Origin: Halorubrum salinum | GTDB lineage: Archaea; Halobacteriota; Halobacteria; Halobacteriales; Haloferacaceae | Assembly (NCBI RefSeq): GCF_024494575.1 | Contig: NZ_JANHDO010000001.1 | Location: 186,001-250,000, forward strand | DNA: 64,000 nt | Direction: 5' to 3' | In this document: in pieces, positions 16,752-26,382 of the stretch | How positions within the stretch are numbered: position 1 is the first letter of the stretch | Layout: each line of letters starts with the position of its first letter | Position numbers and translations under genes: made by a program | Notes under the pieces: generated by a model | The model's database searches: none | What the model was told of the DNA's origin: nothing | What the model saw: only the letters and a program-made list of their open reading frames with translations

Positions 16752-17543
16752 TCACTCCTCGGGGCGCGCGCGCTGCACGACGAGCACGGGCCCGAGGAAC
16801 CGATCTGCGACCTGCTCGGACGGCATCCCGAACACGAACGTCGTGACCGAGGGATCGGTCTCGCCCATCACCACCGCGTCGTGTGACGCCGCCCGGTCCG
16901 CGATGGTGTCGATCGGAACGTCGGCGTCCTCGACGACCGTTTCGAGCGCCTCGGGGTCGACGCCGCGCTCGACGAGGTCCGACCGTACTCCGCTCAGGAA
17001 CGACTCGCCGTCTTCGGGCGACTCGCCCTCGTTGAGGGCGTGATACAGCGTCACGTCCACGTCCGCGTCGGCGAACAGCCCGGCGACGAGTCGCGTGTTC
17101 CGCCCGACGCCGACCGTGCCGCGGAGCGCGACGAGCACCGACTCCACGCGCTCCGTGCTGTTCGGAACCAAGACCGCGAGACAGTCGTGCTCGTAGATGA
17201 GCCGGTCGATCGTGGTGTCCTTGTCGTGTGTAAACACGAGTCGTGTCTCGACGTCGGCCCCGCCCGCGGCGAGCGCGCCGGCGAACTCGTCGAGCTTCGA
17301 CATCGCCGTCTCGCCGAACTGCTCGCGCGCCTGCTCGGCCGCGGTCTGTTCGGGTATCACGTGGTAGCCGCAGAGCACGACGTGGGCGTTCGCGAGCAGT
17401 GCGGACGTGCCGCTCGGAAGCGACTCGCCCTCTAACACCTCGATCGGAACGAGCACCGAGGGGCGACCCTCGGACTCGCCGCCGGCCTCGGAGTCGGCTC
17501 CTGTCTCGGTCGGTTCCCTGTCGTCCGTCGGTGTCTCGGTCAT
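16752..17543 (-). CDS. Universal stress protein, partner of the adjacent permease
   Basis: 263 residues from the ATG at 17543, one base after the permease stop codon, so certainly cotranscribed. Two Usp-like alpha/beta domains follow an acidic N-terminal tail: VLVPIEVLEGE starts the first and DVTLYHALNEGE the second; a VVMGETDPSV motif and a PVLVV end strand are seen, but the usual ATP-binding G-x2-G-x9-GS motif is degenerate. Permease plus Usp pairs are common in haloarchaea and the Usp is likely a cytosolic regulator of transport. Confidence 0.82.
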   Translation of the reverse strand: MTETPTDDREPTETGADSEAGGESEGRPSVLVPIEVLEGESLPSGTSALLANAHVVLCGYHVIPEQTAAEQAREQFGETAMSKLDEFAGALAAGGADVETRLVFTHDKDTTIDRLIYEHDCLAVLVPNSTERVESVLVALRGTVGVGRNTRLVAGLFADADVDVTLYHALNEGESPEDGESFLSGVRSDLVERGVDPEALETVVEDADVPIDTIADRAASHDAVVMGETDPSVTTFVFGMPSEQVADRFLGPVLVVQRARPEE

Positions 17544-17544
17544 T

Positions 17545-18927
17545 TCAGAAGTCACCCTTGAGTTCGACGTCGGTCGCGTAGTAGCGGTACCAGCCGTACG
17601 CCGCGATCATGACGGCGACCCCGACGCCGATCGACGCGGGGCGCATGAACGCGATGAGCGCGAAGCTCGCGAGCGCGCCGACGCCGGCGACCGCGAGCCC
17701 GGCCGGACAGCGGAACGACGGGTCGTACCACGACGGACTCTCCCGCCGGAGCTGTATCAGTCCGACGCAGATCAGCCCGTACATCACCAGATGGAGGAAC
17801 GAGGCGACCTCCGCGAGCAGCTCCACCTGTCCCGTCGCCGCCAGGACGACGATCGGGCCGCCGGCGAGCCCGAGCGCGACGTGCGGCGTGCCGTATCGGA
17901 GGTTGAGCCGGCTCGCCGCCTCGGGGATGATTCCGTCGCGGCTCACCGCGTACACCGCGCGGGAGGCGCTGAGTATCGAGGCGTTCGCGCTGGAGAACGT
18001 CGCCAACAGCCCGGCGACGACGATCGCGAGCGCTCCGGGAAATCCGACGAACGAGCGGGCGACCTCGACCATCGCGATCTCGCCGAACTCGCCGAGACGG
18101 GCGCTGCCGAACGCGCTCGTGGCGACGAATATCGTGACGACGTAGAAGACGCCGACGAGGAGCACGGACCCGACCATCGCCAGCGGCAGGTTCCGGCTCG
18201 GATCCGTGATGTCGCCCGCGACGGTCGCGACCTGCGCGAACCCGAGGTACGACGTGAATACGAGCGCCGCCGTCTGGAGGACTGAGAGCAGCCCACCGGG
18301 CGGGAAGAACCGCTCCGGCACGCGCTCTGCCCCGAACACGCCGAGCGCGTCGAGGGAGCCGTAGCTCAAAAACAGCGTGAGGATGACCAGAAGCGAGATG
18401 ACGATCGCGTTCTGCAGCGAGGCGGTGTTCTCCGTTCCGAAGAGGCTCAGGACCGTGAGCCCGACGCCGAACGCGACGCCGAGGGGGATCGCGGGGTCGA
18501 CCGGGAGCGCGATCCCCGCTTCGAGGAACACCTGTCCGGCGTAGCTGCCGAGCCCGACGAGGTAGAACGCGGAGGCGAACACGAGCCCGAGCCAGAGCCC
18601 GATCCCGACGACCGCGCCGGGGGCGGTCCCGAGCCCGCGGGAGATGAAGAAGTACCCGCCGCCGCTTCTCGGCATCGCCGTGGCGAGTTCCGACGCCGGT
18701 AACGCCACGAGCAGCGCGACGACCGCGCCGATCGCGAAGGAGAGCGCGGCCGCGGGACCGGCGTTCTCGGCCGCGAGCCCCGGAAACACGAATATTCCCG
18801 CCCCGATCATCGTCCCGACGCCGATCGCGAGCCCCCCGACGAGCCCGATCGTCCGTTCGAGTTCGCCCTCCCCTGTGTCGGCGTCGATCACGTCGGCGAG
18901 CGCCTCCGGCGCGTCGGATCCGGCCAT
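17545..18927 (-). CDS. APC-superfamily amino acid permease
   Basis: 460 residues from the ATG at 18927. Twelve transmembrane helices are predicted. The first helix carries the APC signature [15 protein letters not shown], then [23 protein letters not shown], and a [21 protein letters not shown] stretch near helix 8, all typical of amino acid/polyamine antiporters and importers of the cationic amino acid group. The next gene encodes a Usp protein, as in many haloarchaeal transporter operons. Substrate unknown. Confidence 0.9.
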   Translation of the reverse strand: MAGSDAPEALADVIDADTGEGELERTIGLVGGLAIGVGTMIGAGIFVFPGLAAENAGPAAALSFAIGAVVALLVALPASELATAMPRSGGGYFFISRGLGTAPGAVVGIGLWLGLVFASAFYLVGLGSYAGQVFLEAGIALPVDPAIPLGVAFGVGLTVLSLFGTENTASLQNAIVISLLVILTLFLSYGSLDALGVFGAERVPERFFPPGGLLSVLQTAALVFTSYLGFAQVATVAGDITDPSRNLPLAMVGSVLLVGVFYVVTIFVATSAFGSARLGEFGEIAMVEVARSFVGFPGALAIVVAGLLATFSSANASILSASRAVYAVSRDGIIPEAASRLNLRYGTPHVALGLAGGPIVVLAATGQVELLAEVASFLHLVMYGLICVGLIQLRRESPSWYDPSFRCPAGLAVAGVGALASFALIAFMRPASIGVGVAVMIAAYGWYRYYATDVELKGDF

Positions 18928-19059
18928 ACGGTTCGAAGCTACTCTCGGCGCAGTGATATATCCACCGTCGGTCGCCTCGTCCGCGGTCCTGTCGCCTCCT
19001 CCCCCGAGCGACACTCCGCCACCCGCAATCCCCTTAACGACTCCCGCCGACGGTCGGGT

Positions 19060-19656
19060 ATGAGCGAACACGACCGCGTCGCGGCGGTCTCCCGCGAGAC
19101 GGCCGAGACGACGATCGACCTCACCCTCGCTATCGACGGCGACGGCGACAGCGAGGTCTCGACCGGGGTCGGCTTCTACGACCACATGCTCGAATCGTTC
19201 GCGAAACACGGCCTCTTCGACCTGACCGTCGACTGCGACGGCGACCTGGAGATCGACGACCACCACACCGTCGAGGACGTGGCGATCTGTCTGGGCGAGG
19301 CGTTCGACGAGGCGCTCGGCGACAAACGCGGGATCCGGCGGTACGCCGACCGGCGGGTCCCGCTCGACGAGGCGGTCGCGAGCGTCGTGGTCGACGTCGC
19401 CGGCCGCCCGTACTACGACTTCTCGGGCGAGTTCTCACAGGAGCAGATAGGCGAGTTCACGAGCGTCATGGCCAACCACGTCGCGCTCTCTCTGGCGCAC
19501 AACGCCGGACTCACGCTTCACGCCGAGATCGAATCGGGCGACAACGCTCACCACGAGGTCGAGGCGCTGTTCAAGGCGTTAGCGCGCGCGCTCGACGACG
19601 CGACGCGGATCGACGAGCGGCGGAGCGACACGCCGAGCACGAAAGGCGAACTGTAG
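19060..19656 (+). CDS. hisB: HisB, imidazoleglycerol-phosphate dehydratase
   Basis: 198 residues, ATG at 19060. The family motifs [32 protein letters not shown] and the second copy of the duplicated half, [17 protein letters not shown], provide the His and Glu ligands of the two manganese ions. It dehydrates imidazoleglycerol phosphate in the histidine pathway. Length is right for the single-function archaeal enzyme. It lies divergent from the permease and downstream of hisA. Confidence 0.95.
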   Translation: MSEHDRVAAVSRETAETTIDLTLAIDGDGDSEVSTGVGFYDHMLESFAKHGLFDLTVDCDGDLEIDDHHTVEDVAICLGEAFDEALGDKRGIRRYADRRVPLDEAVASVVVDVAGRPYYDFSGEFSQEQIGEFTSVMANHVALSLAHNAGLTLHAEIESGDNAHHEVEALFKALARALDDATRIDERRSDTPSTKGEL

Positions 19657-19677
19657 CCGACCCTCCGACGCCCCCGC

Positions 19678-19935
19678 TCACCCCCAGTGCCAGAAGGAGT
19701 TCCCGTCCTCCTCGACGGGATCGGTCCGCTCGCGGAGGTCGGCCACGTCCGCGGCGGTCGGCTCGCGGTCGTCCGGCAGCCGTTCCATGCAGTCGAAACA
19801 GAGGAAGAACTCGGAGCCGTCGGTGAGTTCGAGGGTGAGTCCCTGCGTCGACTCGAACGCGAAGTTCCACAGGTCGCCGATACCGCCGGCGATCCTGACG
19901 GACCGCTCGCAGACGTCACAGGACTCCGAGGCCAT
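19678..19935 (-). CDS. Small double-CxxC zinc-ribbon protein
   Basis: 85 residues from the ATG at 19935. CDVC at residues 6-9 and CFDC at about 45-48 form a four-cysteine zinc ribbon, with strands LWNFAFEST and LTLELTDGSEFFLCF between. A charged C-terminal helix ends in HWG. The layout resembles haloarchaeal zinc-ribbon families known only by DUF numbers. Convergent with hisB. Function unknown; a small regulator or adaptor is likely. Confidence 0.7.
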   Translation of the reverse strand: MASESCDVCERSVRIAGGIGDLWNFAFESTQGLTLELTDGSEFFLCFDCMERLPDDREPTAADVADLRERTDPVEEDGNSFWHWG

Positions 19936-20084
19936 GCCCCGGCTAGCGGCTCCGGCCGGTAATGGGTATCGCTGCACGGCGAGACGAGCGTGCGGCTCCC
20001 GTCGCATCAGCGTTCGAAGTGAATTTTGCGAGGGAAGAGCGCTCCGAGAGCGTCTTCCGCATCACGGGGTGTGGACCCCGGCGA

Positions 20085-20169
20085 TGCGAGGGGAGGGATT
20101 TGAACCCACGGACCTCTACAGGAGCGGATCTTGAGTCCGCCGCCGTTTCCGGGCTTGGCTACCCTCGCA
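20085..20169 (-). tRNA. tRNA-Leu (anticodon CAA)
   Basis: Read on the minus strand, the acceptor stem GCGAGGG pairs with CCCTCGC, followed by discriminator A. The anticodon stem GCGGA/TCCGC encloses the loop CTCAAGA, giving anticodon CAA (codon UUG). A long variable arm and the T-loop TTCAAAT fit a class II leucine tRNA. No intron is seen and CCA is not encoded. Confidence 0.92.
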
Positions 20170-20198
20170 CGCGGCCGGTCCTACTCCGGCAGTGCCCT

Positions 20199-21356
20199 TT
20201 ATCTCGTCGGTTCCGCACCGATAAGCGTCGCCCGGAAGCCGCCCGACGCCGACTCGCCGACGTCCAGTTCCCAGCCGTGCGCGGCCGCGACGCGCTCGAC
20301 TATCGCCAGCCCGATGCCGGTGCCACCGTCGTTCGAGACGCCGAACTCGGTCAGCTCCTCAACGCCGTCGTCGACGTCGTCGAGCCCCGGTCCGTCGTCG
20401 GCGACGTAGATTCCGCGGTCATCGACTCCGACGCGGACCGTCGGCGCGTCGCCGGCGTGGTCGATCGCGTTCCCGATCAGGTTCCCGACCGCCCGCCTGA
20501 GGAGGTCTGCGTCGCCCCGGACCGGCTCTGCGTCCTCGACGACCAGCTCGGCGGCCGCGGCCGGCTCGCCGAAGTCGCCGGACTTCCAGCAGTCGGTCGC
20601 GAGGTCGCCGAGGTCGACCGGTCCGGCGTCGATGCCGATCGCCTGGGGATCGCGGGCCATCACGAGCGCGTCGTCGATCAGCGCCTCGATCCGGTCGAGC
20701 GCCTCGTCCGCCGGATCGAGCCGGTCGAGGTCGCCAGTCTCCCGCGCCAGATCGAGGTACCCCTGCGCGATCCCGAGCGGGTTCCGGAGGTCGTGCGAGA
20801 GGAAGCCGGCGAGCCGTTCGAGTCGGTCGTTGAGCCGCTCCAGTTCCCGCTCGCGCTCGACGCGCTCCGTGACGTCGCGGATGACGCCCACGACGCCGAC
20901 GACCTCGTCGGCGCGCTCGATCGGGGTGAGCCGCGTCTCCGTCGTCACGCTCGACCCGTCGGCGAGCGTCGTCGTGAGCTGGACGCGCTCGTCTGCCGCG
21001 TCGCCGGCGAGCACGCGCTCGACCGCCTCCCGGTAGCGCTCGCCCGTCTCCGGGTCCCAGTACCCCTCGTCGACGACCCGCTCCGGGTGGGACCCGTGGA
21101 GAACCGCCTCGGAGAACTCCGTCACCTCGCGGAGCCGGTCGTTGACGAACACGCGGTTCCGGTCCGCGTCGAGCACGTACGCCCCGTCGCCGAGCGCGTG
21201 GACGATCGACTCGGCGGCGTCGATCGCCTCGCTGCGCTCGTCGCGCTCGGCGGAATCGGTGCGGTGGGTGTCGCCGGTGCGGTCCGTAGTGCCGGCCGAT
21301 TCGCCGACTCCGCCCGCCTCGGTGTCCCCCAACGCCGGCTCCTCTGCGGGCTCCAT
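20199..21356 (-). CDS. PAS-domain sensor histidine kinase
   Basis: 385 residues from the ATG at 21356. After an acidic N-terminal stretch of about 50 residues comes a PAS domain ([18 protein letters not shown] ... GVIRDVTER), then the HisKA box [16 protein letters not shown] with the phosphoacceptor His, and a HATPase domain with [18 protein letters not shown] and GTGIGLAIV. No transmembrane segment is visible, so it senses a cytosolic signal. No response regulator is adjacent, as is usual in haloarchaea. Its 3' end lies 30 bases from tRNA-Leu. Confidence 0.9.
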   Translation of the reverse strand: MEPAEEPALGDTEAGGVGESAGTTDRTGDTHRTDSAERDERSEAIDAAESIVHALGDGAYVLDADRNRVFVNDRLREVTEFSEAVLHGSHPERVVDEGYWDPETGERYREAVERVLAGDAADERVQLTTTLADGSSVTTETRLTPIERADEVVGVVGVIRDVTERVERERELERLNDRLERLAGFLSHDLRNPLGIAQGYLDLARETGDLDRLDPADEALDRIEALIDDALVMARDPQAIGIDAGPVDLGDLATDCWKSGDFGEPAAAAELVVEDAEPVRGDADLLRRAVGNLIGNAIDHAGDAPTVRVGVDDRGIYVADDGPGLDDVDDGVEELTEFGVSNDGGTGIGLAIVERVAAAHGWELDVGESASGGFRATLIGAEPTR

Positions 21357-21465
21357 GCGCGGTCCTACGGACCGGATCGTAAAGTGTTCCCCGGGTATCG
21401 GCAGACGGAAACGGATCGCAGACGCCCGCGAAACGATTAGGTCGCTGCGCGCGAGAGGTCGCCAC

Positions 21466-22023
21466 ATGGACGATCACACCCGCGATCCCGGCGTCGCGCC
21501 GCCGCTCGGGAACCCGACCGGGTGGCACGCGCCGGAGCGGGACGCGCTCCCGCCGGCCGACGCGGACCGCGACGGCGACGCCGACGACGCGCGGGTCGCG
21601 AGCGGCTACTGGGAGCACGCGACGCTCCGGCGGGCGACGGAGCACGGCGTCCGGCTGTTCAACGCCGGCGAGTTCCACGAGGCGCACGACTGCTTCGAAG
21701 ACGAGTGGTACAACTACGGGAGCGGCACCGCGGAGTCCGCGTTCCTCCACGGGATGGTCCAGGTCGCCGCGGGCGCGCACAAGCGCGCCGACTTCGAGAA
21801 CGACGCCGGCATGCGGTCGCTGTTCGAGACCGCCCTGCAGTACCTCGATGGCCTCCCGGGCGACTTCTACGGCGTCGACGTCGACGAGGTGCGCTCGACG
21901 CTCTCTCGCGCGCTCGACGACCCCGCCGTGATCGACGGGTGGAAGATCCCGCTCGACGGTGCCCGACCAGAAGCGTACCCGGCGGACTACGAGTACGCCG
22001 ACCGGATCGACGAGACGCACTGA
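21466..22023 (+). CDS. DUF309 family protein
   Basis: 185 residues, ATG at 21466. A disordered acidic N-terminus of about 50 residues precedes the DUF309 helical core: [22 protein letters not shown], then [15 protein letters not shown]. The conserved FNxGxFxEAHExxExxW and FLxGLIQxAAAxxH motifs are the hallmark of this family, whose structure is an all-helical bundle of unknown role. Divergent from the histidine kinase with a 109-base gap. Confidence 0.88.
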   Translation: MDDHTRDPGVAPPLGNPTGWHAPERDALPPADADRDGDADDARVASGYWEHATLRRATEHGVRLFNAGEFHEAHDCFEDEWYNYGSGTAESAFLHGMVQVAAGAHKRADFENDAGMRSLFETALQYLDGLPGDFYGVDVDEVRSTLSRALDDPAVIDGWKIPLDGARPEAYPADYEYADRIDETH

Positions 22024-22110
22024 GTCCGTCGTCGGTGCGGCGGCGTCAGGTGCGTCCTCGGTCCGACCGCGATCCGAACGCCACTTACCGCCGGACGACG
22101 TGGTCCGTTC

Positions 22111-22914
22111 ATGGACGTCTACGAACTGGGCGAGGGCGAGCCGGAGGTCGCGGTCGTCGGCGCGATCCACGGCGACGAGCCCTGCGGTGCCCGCGCGATC
22201 CGACGACTCCTCGACGCCGACCCCGACGTCGAGCGACCGGTGCGGCTGATCGTCGCCAACGAGCCGGCGCTCGACGCCGGCGTCCGCTACCTCGACGTCG
22301 ACCTCAACAGGGTGTTCCCGGGCGATCCCGCCTCCGACGCGCACGAAGATCGGCTCGCGGCCGACCTGCTCGACGCGGTCGAGGGGTGTACCACGCTCGC
22401 GATCCACTCGACGCAGTCGTACCCGGAACCGTTCGCCGTGATCGACTCGATGGACGAGGTCGCTCGCGCGACCGCGCCGCACCTCCCGGTCGACGCCGTC
22501 ATCCAGACGGACGCGTTCACCGAGGGTCGGCTCATCGAGCACCCGCACACAATCGAAGTCGAGGCGGGGCTTCAGGGCTCCGAGAGCGCCGCCGACAACG
22601 CCTACTGGCTGACCCGGGCGTTCCTCGCCGCGACCGGAGCGCTCCCAGCGCCGGGGGCGGAAGACGTGCTCGACGCCGGCGGGCGCGAGGACGTGGCGGT
22701 GTTCCGCCTGCGCGACCGCATCCCGAAGCCGGCCGCCGAGGAGTACGAGGTGTTCGCGCGCAACTTCGAGCGCGTCGAGGCGGGAGACCGGTTCGCGGCC
22801 GCCGACGGCGAGCCGCTCCGCGCCGCGGAACCCTTCTACCCCGTGCTCTTATCGCCGTACGGCTACCGCGACCAGTTCGGCTACGTCGCCGATCGGGTCG
22901 GCACGCTGGAGTAA
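22111..22914 (+). CDS. Succinylglutamate desuccinylase/aspartoacylase-family zinc hydrolase
   Basis: 267 residues. The zinc site is seen in AIHGDEPCG (H-x2-E near residue 20) and the third ligand in TLAIHST near residue 97. DVDLNRVFPG is the substrate-binding DxNRxFPG motif, and the catalytic Glu lies in IEVEAGLQG. These fit the M14-like AspA/AstE group, which hydrolyses amide bonds of acyl-amino acids. The shortened C-terminal beta domain is typical of haloarchaeal members. The stop touches the convergent cupin gene. Substrate unknown. Confidence 0.85.
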   Translation: MDVYELGEGEPEVAVVGAIHGDEPCGARAIRRLLDADPDVERPVRLIVANEPALDAGVRYLDVDLNRVFPGDPASDAHEDRLAADLLDAVEGCTTLAIHSTQSYPEPFAVIDSMDEVARATAPHLPVDAVIQTDAFTEGRLIEHPHTIEVEAGLQGSESAADNAYWLTRAFLAATGALPAPGAEDVLDAGGREDVAVFRLRDRIPKPAAEEYEVFARNFERVEAGDRFAAADGEPLRAAEPFYPVLLSPYGYRDQFGYVADRVGTLE

Positions 22915-23304
22915 CTACTCGACCAGTTCGATCGCGTCGTCGCCGTTCGGCACGACGCAGATGAACGACCCCGGCTCGTCGCCCTCGTTTCTGTACCAGT
23001 GTTCGACGCCCGCCGGGATGAGCAACGCGTCGCCGGGGTTCACCGCGTGCTCTCGGTCGCCGATCCCGACGACGTACTCGCCCGAGAGCACGTACTGCTC
23101 GTGTTCGATCTCGTTCGTGTGGCGCGGGACCGCCGCGCCGGCCGCCAGCTCGAACCGCCGCATCGCGAAGTGCGGCGCGCCGTCCGACTCGTCGAGGAGG
23201 ACGCGCTTCGTCAGTCCCTCCGCGGCGTCGACCGTCTCGGCGTCGACCGCGTCCGTCCGCTTCAGCACCGCCCCGTCGACGGCCGGCGTGTCAGTTTCGC
23301 TCAT
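22915..23304 (-). CDS. Cupin-domain protein
   Basis: 129 residues from the ATG at 23304. A single cupin barrel with motif 1 RHTNEIEHEQYVLSGE and motif 2 PGDALLIPAGVEHWYRNEG supplies the His/Glu metal ligands. Such small cupins range from isomerases and dioxygenases to sugar or stress regulators. The first base after the convergent hydrolase is already its stop, so the two genes abut tail to tail. Function not predictable. Confidence 0.85.
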   Translation of the reverse strand: MSETDTPAVDGAVLKRTDAVDAETVDAAEGLTKRVLLDESDGAPHFAMRRFELAAGAAVPRHTNEIEHEQYVLSGEYVVGIGDREHAVNPGDALLIPAGVEHWYRNEGDEPGSFICVVPNGDDAIELVE

Positions 23305-23450
23305 ACCGGGTCCTCGGCGGCGCGAGGACATAAATCGTGGCGGGCGGGATCGCGGCGGCCCGGTAGGCGTCTCGGAGCCGCGATCTCCCGAACGCCACCT
23401 CGAACGGCCACGCCCGGGTGTTTAAGCGGCCACCAACCCAATCCGAGCGT

Positions 23451-24638
23451 ATGCGTGGAATCAAAGTCGGGACCGCTCTCGGCATCCCGGTCAGGCTCAA
23501 CTGGACGTTTCTCATCGTGCTTCCCCTTTTCGCCTATCTCATCGGGTCGCAGGTGGGAATGATAGCGGGCGTGATGAACGACGCGCTCGGGGCGGGTATC
23601 GACCCGGCCGCGATCGGGAGTGGGATCACCCCATGGGCGCTCGGACTCGCGGCCGCGCTCGGACTGTTCGTCGGCGTCCTCCTCCACGAGTTCGGCCACT
23701 CCATCGTCGCGATGCGGTACGGCTACGAGATCGAGTCGATCACGCTGTGGCTGCTCGGCGGGCTCGCCAACTTCGCGGAGTTCCCCGAAGACTGGAAACA
23801 CGAGTTCTGGATCGCGGTCGCCGGCCCCGTGGTGAGCGTCGCGGTCGGCGCCGCCTGCTACGGCGTGTTCGTGCTCGCGCCGGCCGGCGCGAACGCCGTC
23901 CTGTTCGTGTTCGGCTACCTCGCGCTGTTGAACGTCGTCCTCGCGGGGTTCAACATGCTCCCGGCGTTCCCGATGGACGGCGGACGGGTGCTCCGGGCGC
24001 TCTTGGCTCGGAGCCAGCCGCACGCACAAGCGACCCAGCGCGCGGCCGCCATCGGCAAGATGTTCGCCTTCTTCATGGGTCTCTTCGGCCTGTTCACGTT
24101 CCAGCTTCTGCTCATCGTGTTGGCCTTCTTCATCTACATGGCGGCCTCGGGCGAGGCCCAGCAGACGACGCTGAAGGCCGCCTTCGAGGACGTCACCGTC
24201 GCCGACGTGATGACCCGCCGCGAGGACCTCCACACGGTGACGCCGGACACCTCCGTCGCCGACCTGATGAGCCGGATGTTCGAGGAGCGTCACACCGGCT
24301 ACCCCGTCATCCACGGCGACGACCTCGTCGGGATGGTGACGCTCGAAGACGCGCGCTCGATCCGCGAGGTCGAGCGCGACGCCTACCGCGTCGACGACGT
24401 GATGGCGACGGACGTGGTCGCGGTCGGGCCGGGGGCCGACGCGGTGACCGCGCTCCAGACGATGCAGCAACACGGCGTCGGTCGGCTCCCCGTCATCGAC
24501 ACGCAGGGGCGACTCGTCGGGATCATCTCACGGTCCGACCTGATGACCGCGTTCAACATCATCCAGACGGGCGGCACGCCGAGCGTCATCAGCGGTCGGC
24601 GACAGATCGGCGGCGAGGGCGGTCCCGGCGTGTTCTGA
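23451..24638 (+). CDS. Site-2 protease (M50) with tandem CBS domains
   Basis: 395 residues from the ATG at 23451 (an upstream in-frame codon would add 11 residues). Zinc motif HEFGH lies in the second or third helix, and the third ligand in NMLPAFPMDGGRVLRALL. After six membrane segments come two CBS domains, VADVMTRREDLHTV and VDDVMATDVVAVGP, ending at HGVGRLPVID. This is the archaeal SpoIVFB-like class of intramembrane protease, in which CBS domains sense nucleotides. It probably releases membrane-tethered regulators; the substrate is unknown. Confidence 0.92.
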   Translation: MRGIKVGTALGIPVRLNWTFLIVLPLFAYLIGSQVGMIAGVMNDALGAGIDPAAIGSGITPWALGLAAALGLFVGVLLHEFGHSIVAMRYGYEIESITLWLLGGLANFAEFPEDWKHEFWIAVAGPVVSVAVGAACYGVFVLAPAGANAVLFVFGYLALLNVVLAGFNMLPAFPMDGGRVLRALLARSQPHAQATQRAAAIGKMFAFFMGLFGLFTFQLLLIVLAFFIYMAASGEAQQTTLKAAFEDVTVADVMTRREDLHTVTPDTSVADLMSRMFEERHTGYPVIHGDDLVGMVTLEDARSIREVERDAYRVDDVMATDVVAVGPGADAVTALQTMQQHGVGRLPVIDTQGRLVGIISRSDLMTAFNIIQTGGTPSVISGRRQIGGEGGPGVF

Positions 24639-24727
24639 GACCGCCTCGACAGCACGACCCGCCGTGACGGCGCGCTCGCCGGTCGCTGACGCAACCCTTA
24701 CGCGTCGTGACCGCCAAACGCGGCCAT

Positions 24728-25603
24728 ATGACCGACGAACGCGACGACGACCGCCACGAGTTCTCCGCGGGGCAGGGCGTCGACGCCGACTACGAGGAGT
24801 TCACCCTCGACCCGGAAGAGCTCGACGCCGACCCCACCACGGTCGACCCCGTCGACTCGCGGGTTCTCACGGATATCCTCGACCGACGGAACGTCGGGAG
24901 CGACGAGGTCGACGTCGAACAGCTCGTCGACGTCGGGCTCTCGTACATGGGGATCAACCGCTTCGAGGAGGCCACGGAGACGTTCGAGCGCGCGGCGCAG
25001 TTCGCCGAGGAGGACTCCCTCGACGCGCAGGAGGCGTGGGTGAACAAGGGGGCGGCCCACGCCGAGTTAGAGGAGTTCGACCAGGCGATCGGCGCGTACG
25101 AGGAGGCGCTGCGGATCGACGACAGCTCCGAGCACGCCGCGACCGCCGAGACCAACCTCGCGTACGCGCTCTGGGAGTCCGGCCGCGGCGAGCAGGCGCT
25201 CGAACACGCCGAGCGCGCGGTCGAGACCGATCCCCGGTTCGCCGAGGCGTGGTACAACCGGGGGTTCCTGCTCGTCGAGCGCGGGCTCGCGGAGGACGCC
25301 GTGAGTTGTTTCGACAACGCGATCCGCCTCGGCTACCGCAACGCCGACGTGTTAGAGGAGAAGGCCCGCGCGCTGGAGGAGGCGGGCGACCACGAGCAGG
25401 CGGAGGAGGTCGCAGACCGTGCCGACGAGCTGCGTCAGGAGACCGAAGAGCAGCTTATCGACGAACAGACCGGGCAGGCACCGGGGCCGGGCGGCGCTGG
25501 CGGTCGCGGCGGCGCTGGCGGCCGCGGCGGCCGAGGCTCCGGCGGTCGAGGCGACGAGCAGCCGGAGCGCGAGCTACAGGGCGAGGGACCAGAGGGCTTC
25601 TGA
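24728..25603 (+). CDS. TPR-repeat protein with Gly/Arg-rich tail
   Basis: 291 residues from the ATG at 24728. After an acidic N-terminus, at least four TPR units run from about residue 75 to 215 (ETFERAAQFAEE, AIGAYEEALRID, ALEHAERAVETDP, AVSCFDNAIRLGY). The tail is a low-complexity GGRGG-type stretch reminiscent of RGG boxes, then an acidic end. TPRs are protein-interaction scaffolds. The next gene starts at the very next base after the stop, so an operon with the DUF424 gene is nearly certain. Confidence 0.85.
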   Translation: MTDERDDDRHEFSAGQGVDADYEEFTLDPEELDADPTTVDPVDSRVLTDILDRRNVGSDEVDVEQLVDVGLSYMGINRFEEATETFERAAQFAEEDSLDAQEAWVNKGAAHAELEEFDQAIGAYEEALRIDDSSEHAATAETNLAYALWESGRGEQALEHAERAVETDPRFAEAWYNRGFLLVERGLAEDAVSCFDNAIRLGYRNADVLEEKARALEEAGDHEQAEEVADRADELRQETEEQLIDEQTGQAPGPGGAGGRGGAGGRGGRGSGGRGDEQPERELQGEGPEGF

Positions 25604-25903
25604 ATGCTCCTCCGCGAGCGCGAGACCCCGAAGGGGACGCTCGTCTCCGTCTGTGACCCCGACTGCCTCGGCGAGACGTACGAGGACGGACCGGTGACGC
25701 TCACCGTGAGCGAGGAGTTCTACGGCGGCGACGACGCCGTCGAGGCGGACGCGGAGGCGGTCGTCGCCGGTCTCCACCGCGCGCAGGTCGCGAACATCGT
25801 CGGCACCGAGTCCGTCGCCGTCGCGGTCGAGGCCGGGCTCGTCGACGAAGAGACCGTCTTGGAGTTCGAGGAAACCCGACACGCCCAACTACTCTGGCTG
25901 TGA
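25604..25903 (+). CDS. DUF424 family protein
   Basis: 99 residues, the ATG directly following the TPR gene stop. The sequence has CDPDCLGETYEDG, LTVSEEFYGGD and ANIVGTESVAVAVEAGLV, which match DUF424, a small archaeal family with a beta-rich fold thought to be linked to RNA or translation because it often lies near translation genes. Length is normal. Middle gene of a likely three-gene unit. Confidence 0.85.
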   Translation: MLLRERETPKGTLVSVCDPDCLGETYEDGPVTLTVSEEFYGGDDAVEADAEAVVAGLHRAQVANIVGTESVAVAVEAGLVDEETVLEFEETRHAQLLWL

Positions 25904-25913
25904 GGATCGGGAC

Positions 25914-26321
25914 ATGCAACGACTCACGCGGTCCGAGCTCGCGTCGCGGCTGCGTCCGTTCGCCCCCGGCGACGCCTTCTGGGCCCGAGCGGTAGCGTCC
26001 GGAGAAGCCGCCATCGGCGTCGGGCCCGAGGCGCTCTCCGACTGGGTTTCCGACGACGACCACCGTGACGACGGGAGCGACGACGCGGGACAGACAGACG
26101 GAAACGGAAGCGACGAGCCGGCAGAGCGGTCTCGCGGCCGCTCGCACGCGACCATCGAGCGCGTGGAGGGACGCGAGACCGGAGGCACGCCCGGACCGCT
26201 CGCCACCGGTGACATGATCGACGTCGGCGAGCGGTCGTTCGTCGTCGTCGCCGTCGACCGGACCCCGGCCGGTGGGGCGACGTACCGGATCGACCTGGTT
26301 CCGGAGCGCGAAGCGACGTGA
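25914..26321 (+). CDS. Haloarchaeal conserved protein, function unknown
   Basis: 135 residues, starting 10 bases after DUF424. N-terminal part LTRSELASRLRPFAPGDAFWARAV, a very acidic disordered middle of about 45 residues, and a C-terminal beta segment with GDMIDVGERSFVVVAVDR and TYRIDLV. Similar proteins occur only in haloarchaea as far as I recall (DUF7112-like). Gene order with DUF424 and the TPR gene suggests shared work. No catalytic motif is visible. Confidence 0.7.
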   Translation: MQRLTRSELASRLRPFAPGDAFWARAVASGEAAIGVGPEALSDWVSDDDHRDDGSDDAGQTDGNGSDEPAERSRGRSHATIERVEGRETGGTPGPLATGDMIDVGERSFVVVAVDRTPAGGATYRIDLVPEREAT

Positions 26322-26382
26322 GAACGGGCGCGGTCTCGATCCGAACGTCCACCGCGCCGATCCAGGCGTCCGTCACGCCGAG

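Noticed and set aside
20085-20170. tRNA-Leu 3' region as the island attachment site
   Set aside because: The island borders are 19 kb away and no tRNA fragment is repeated there.
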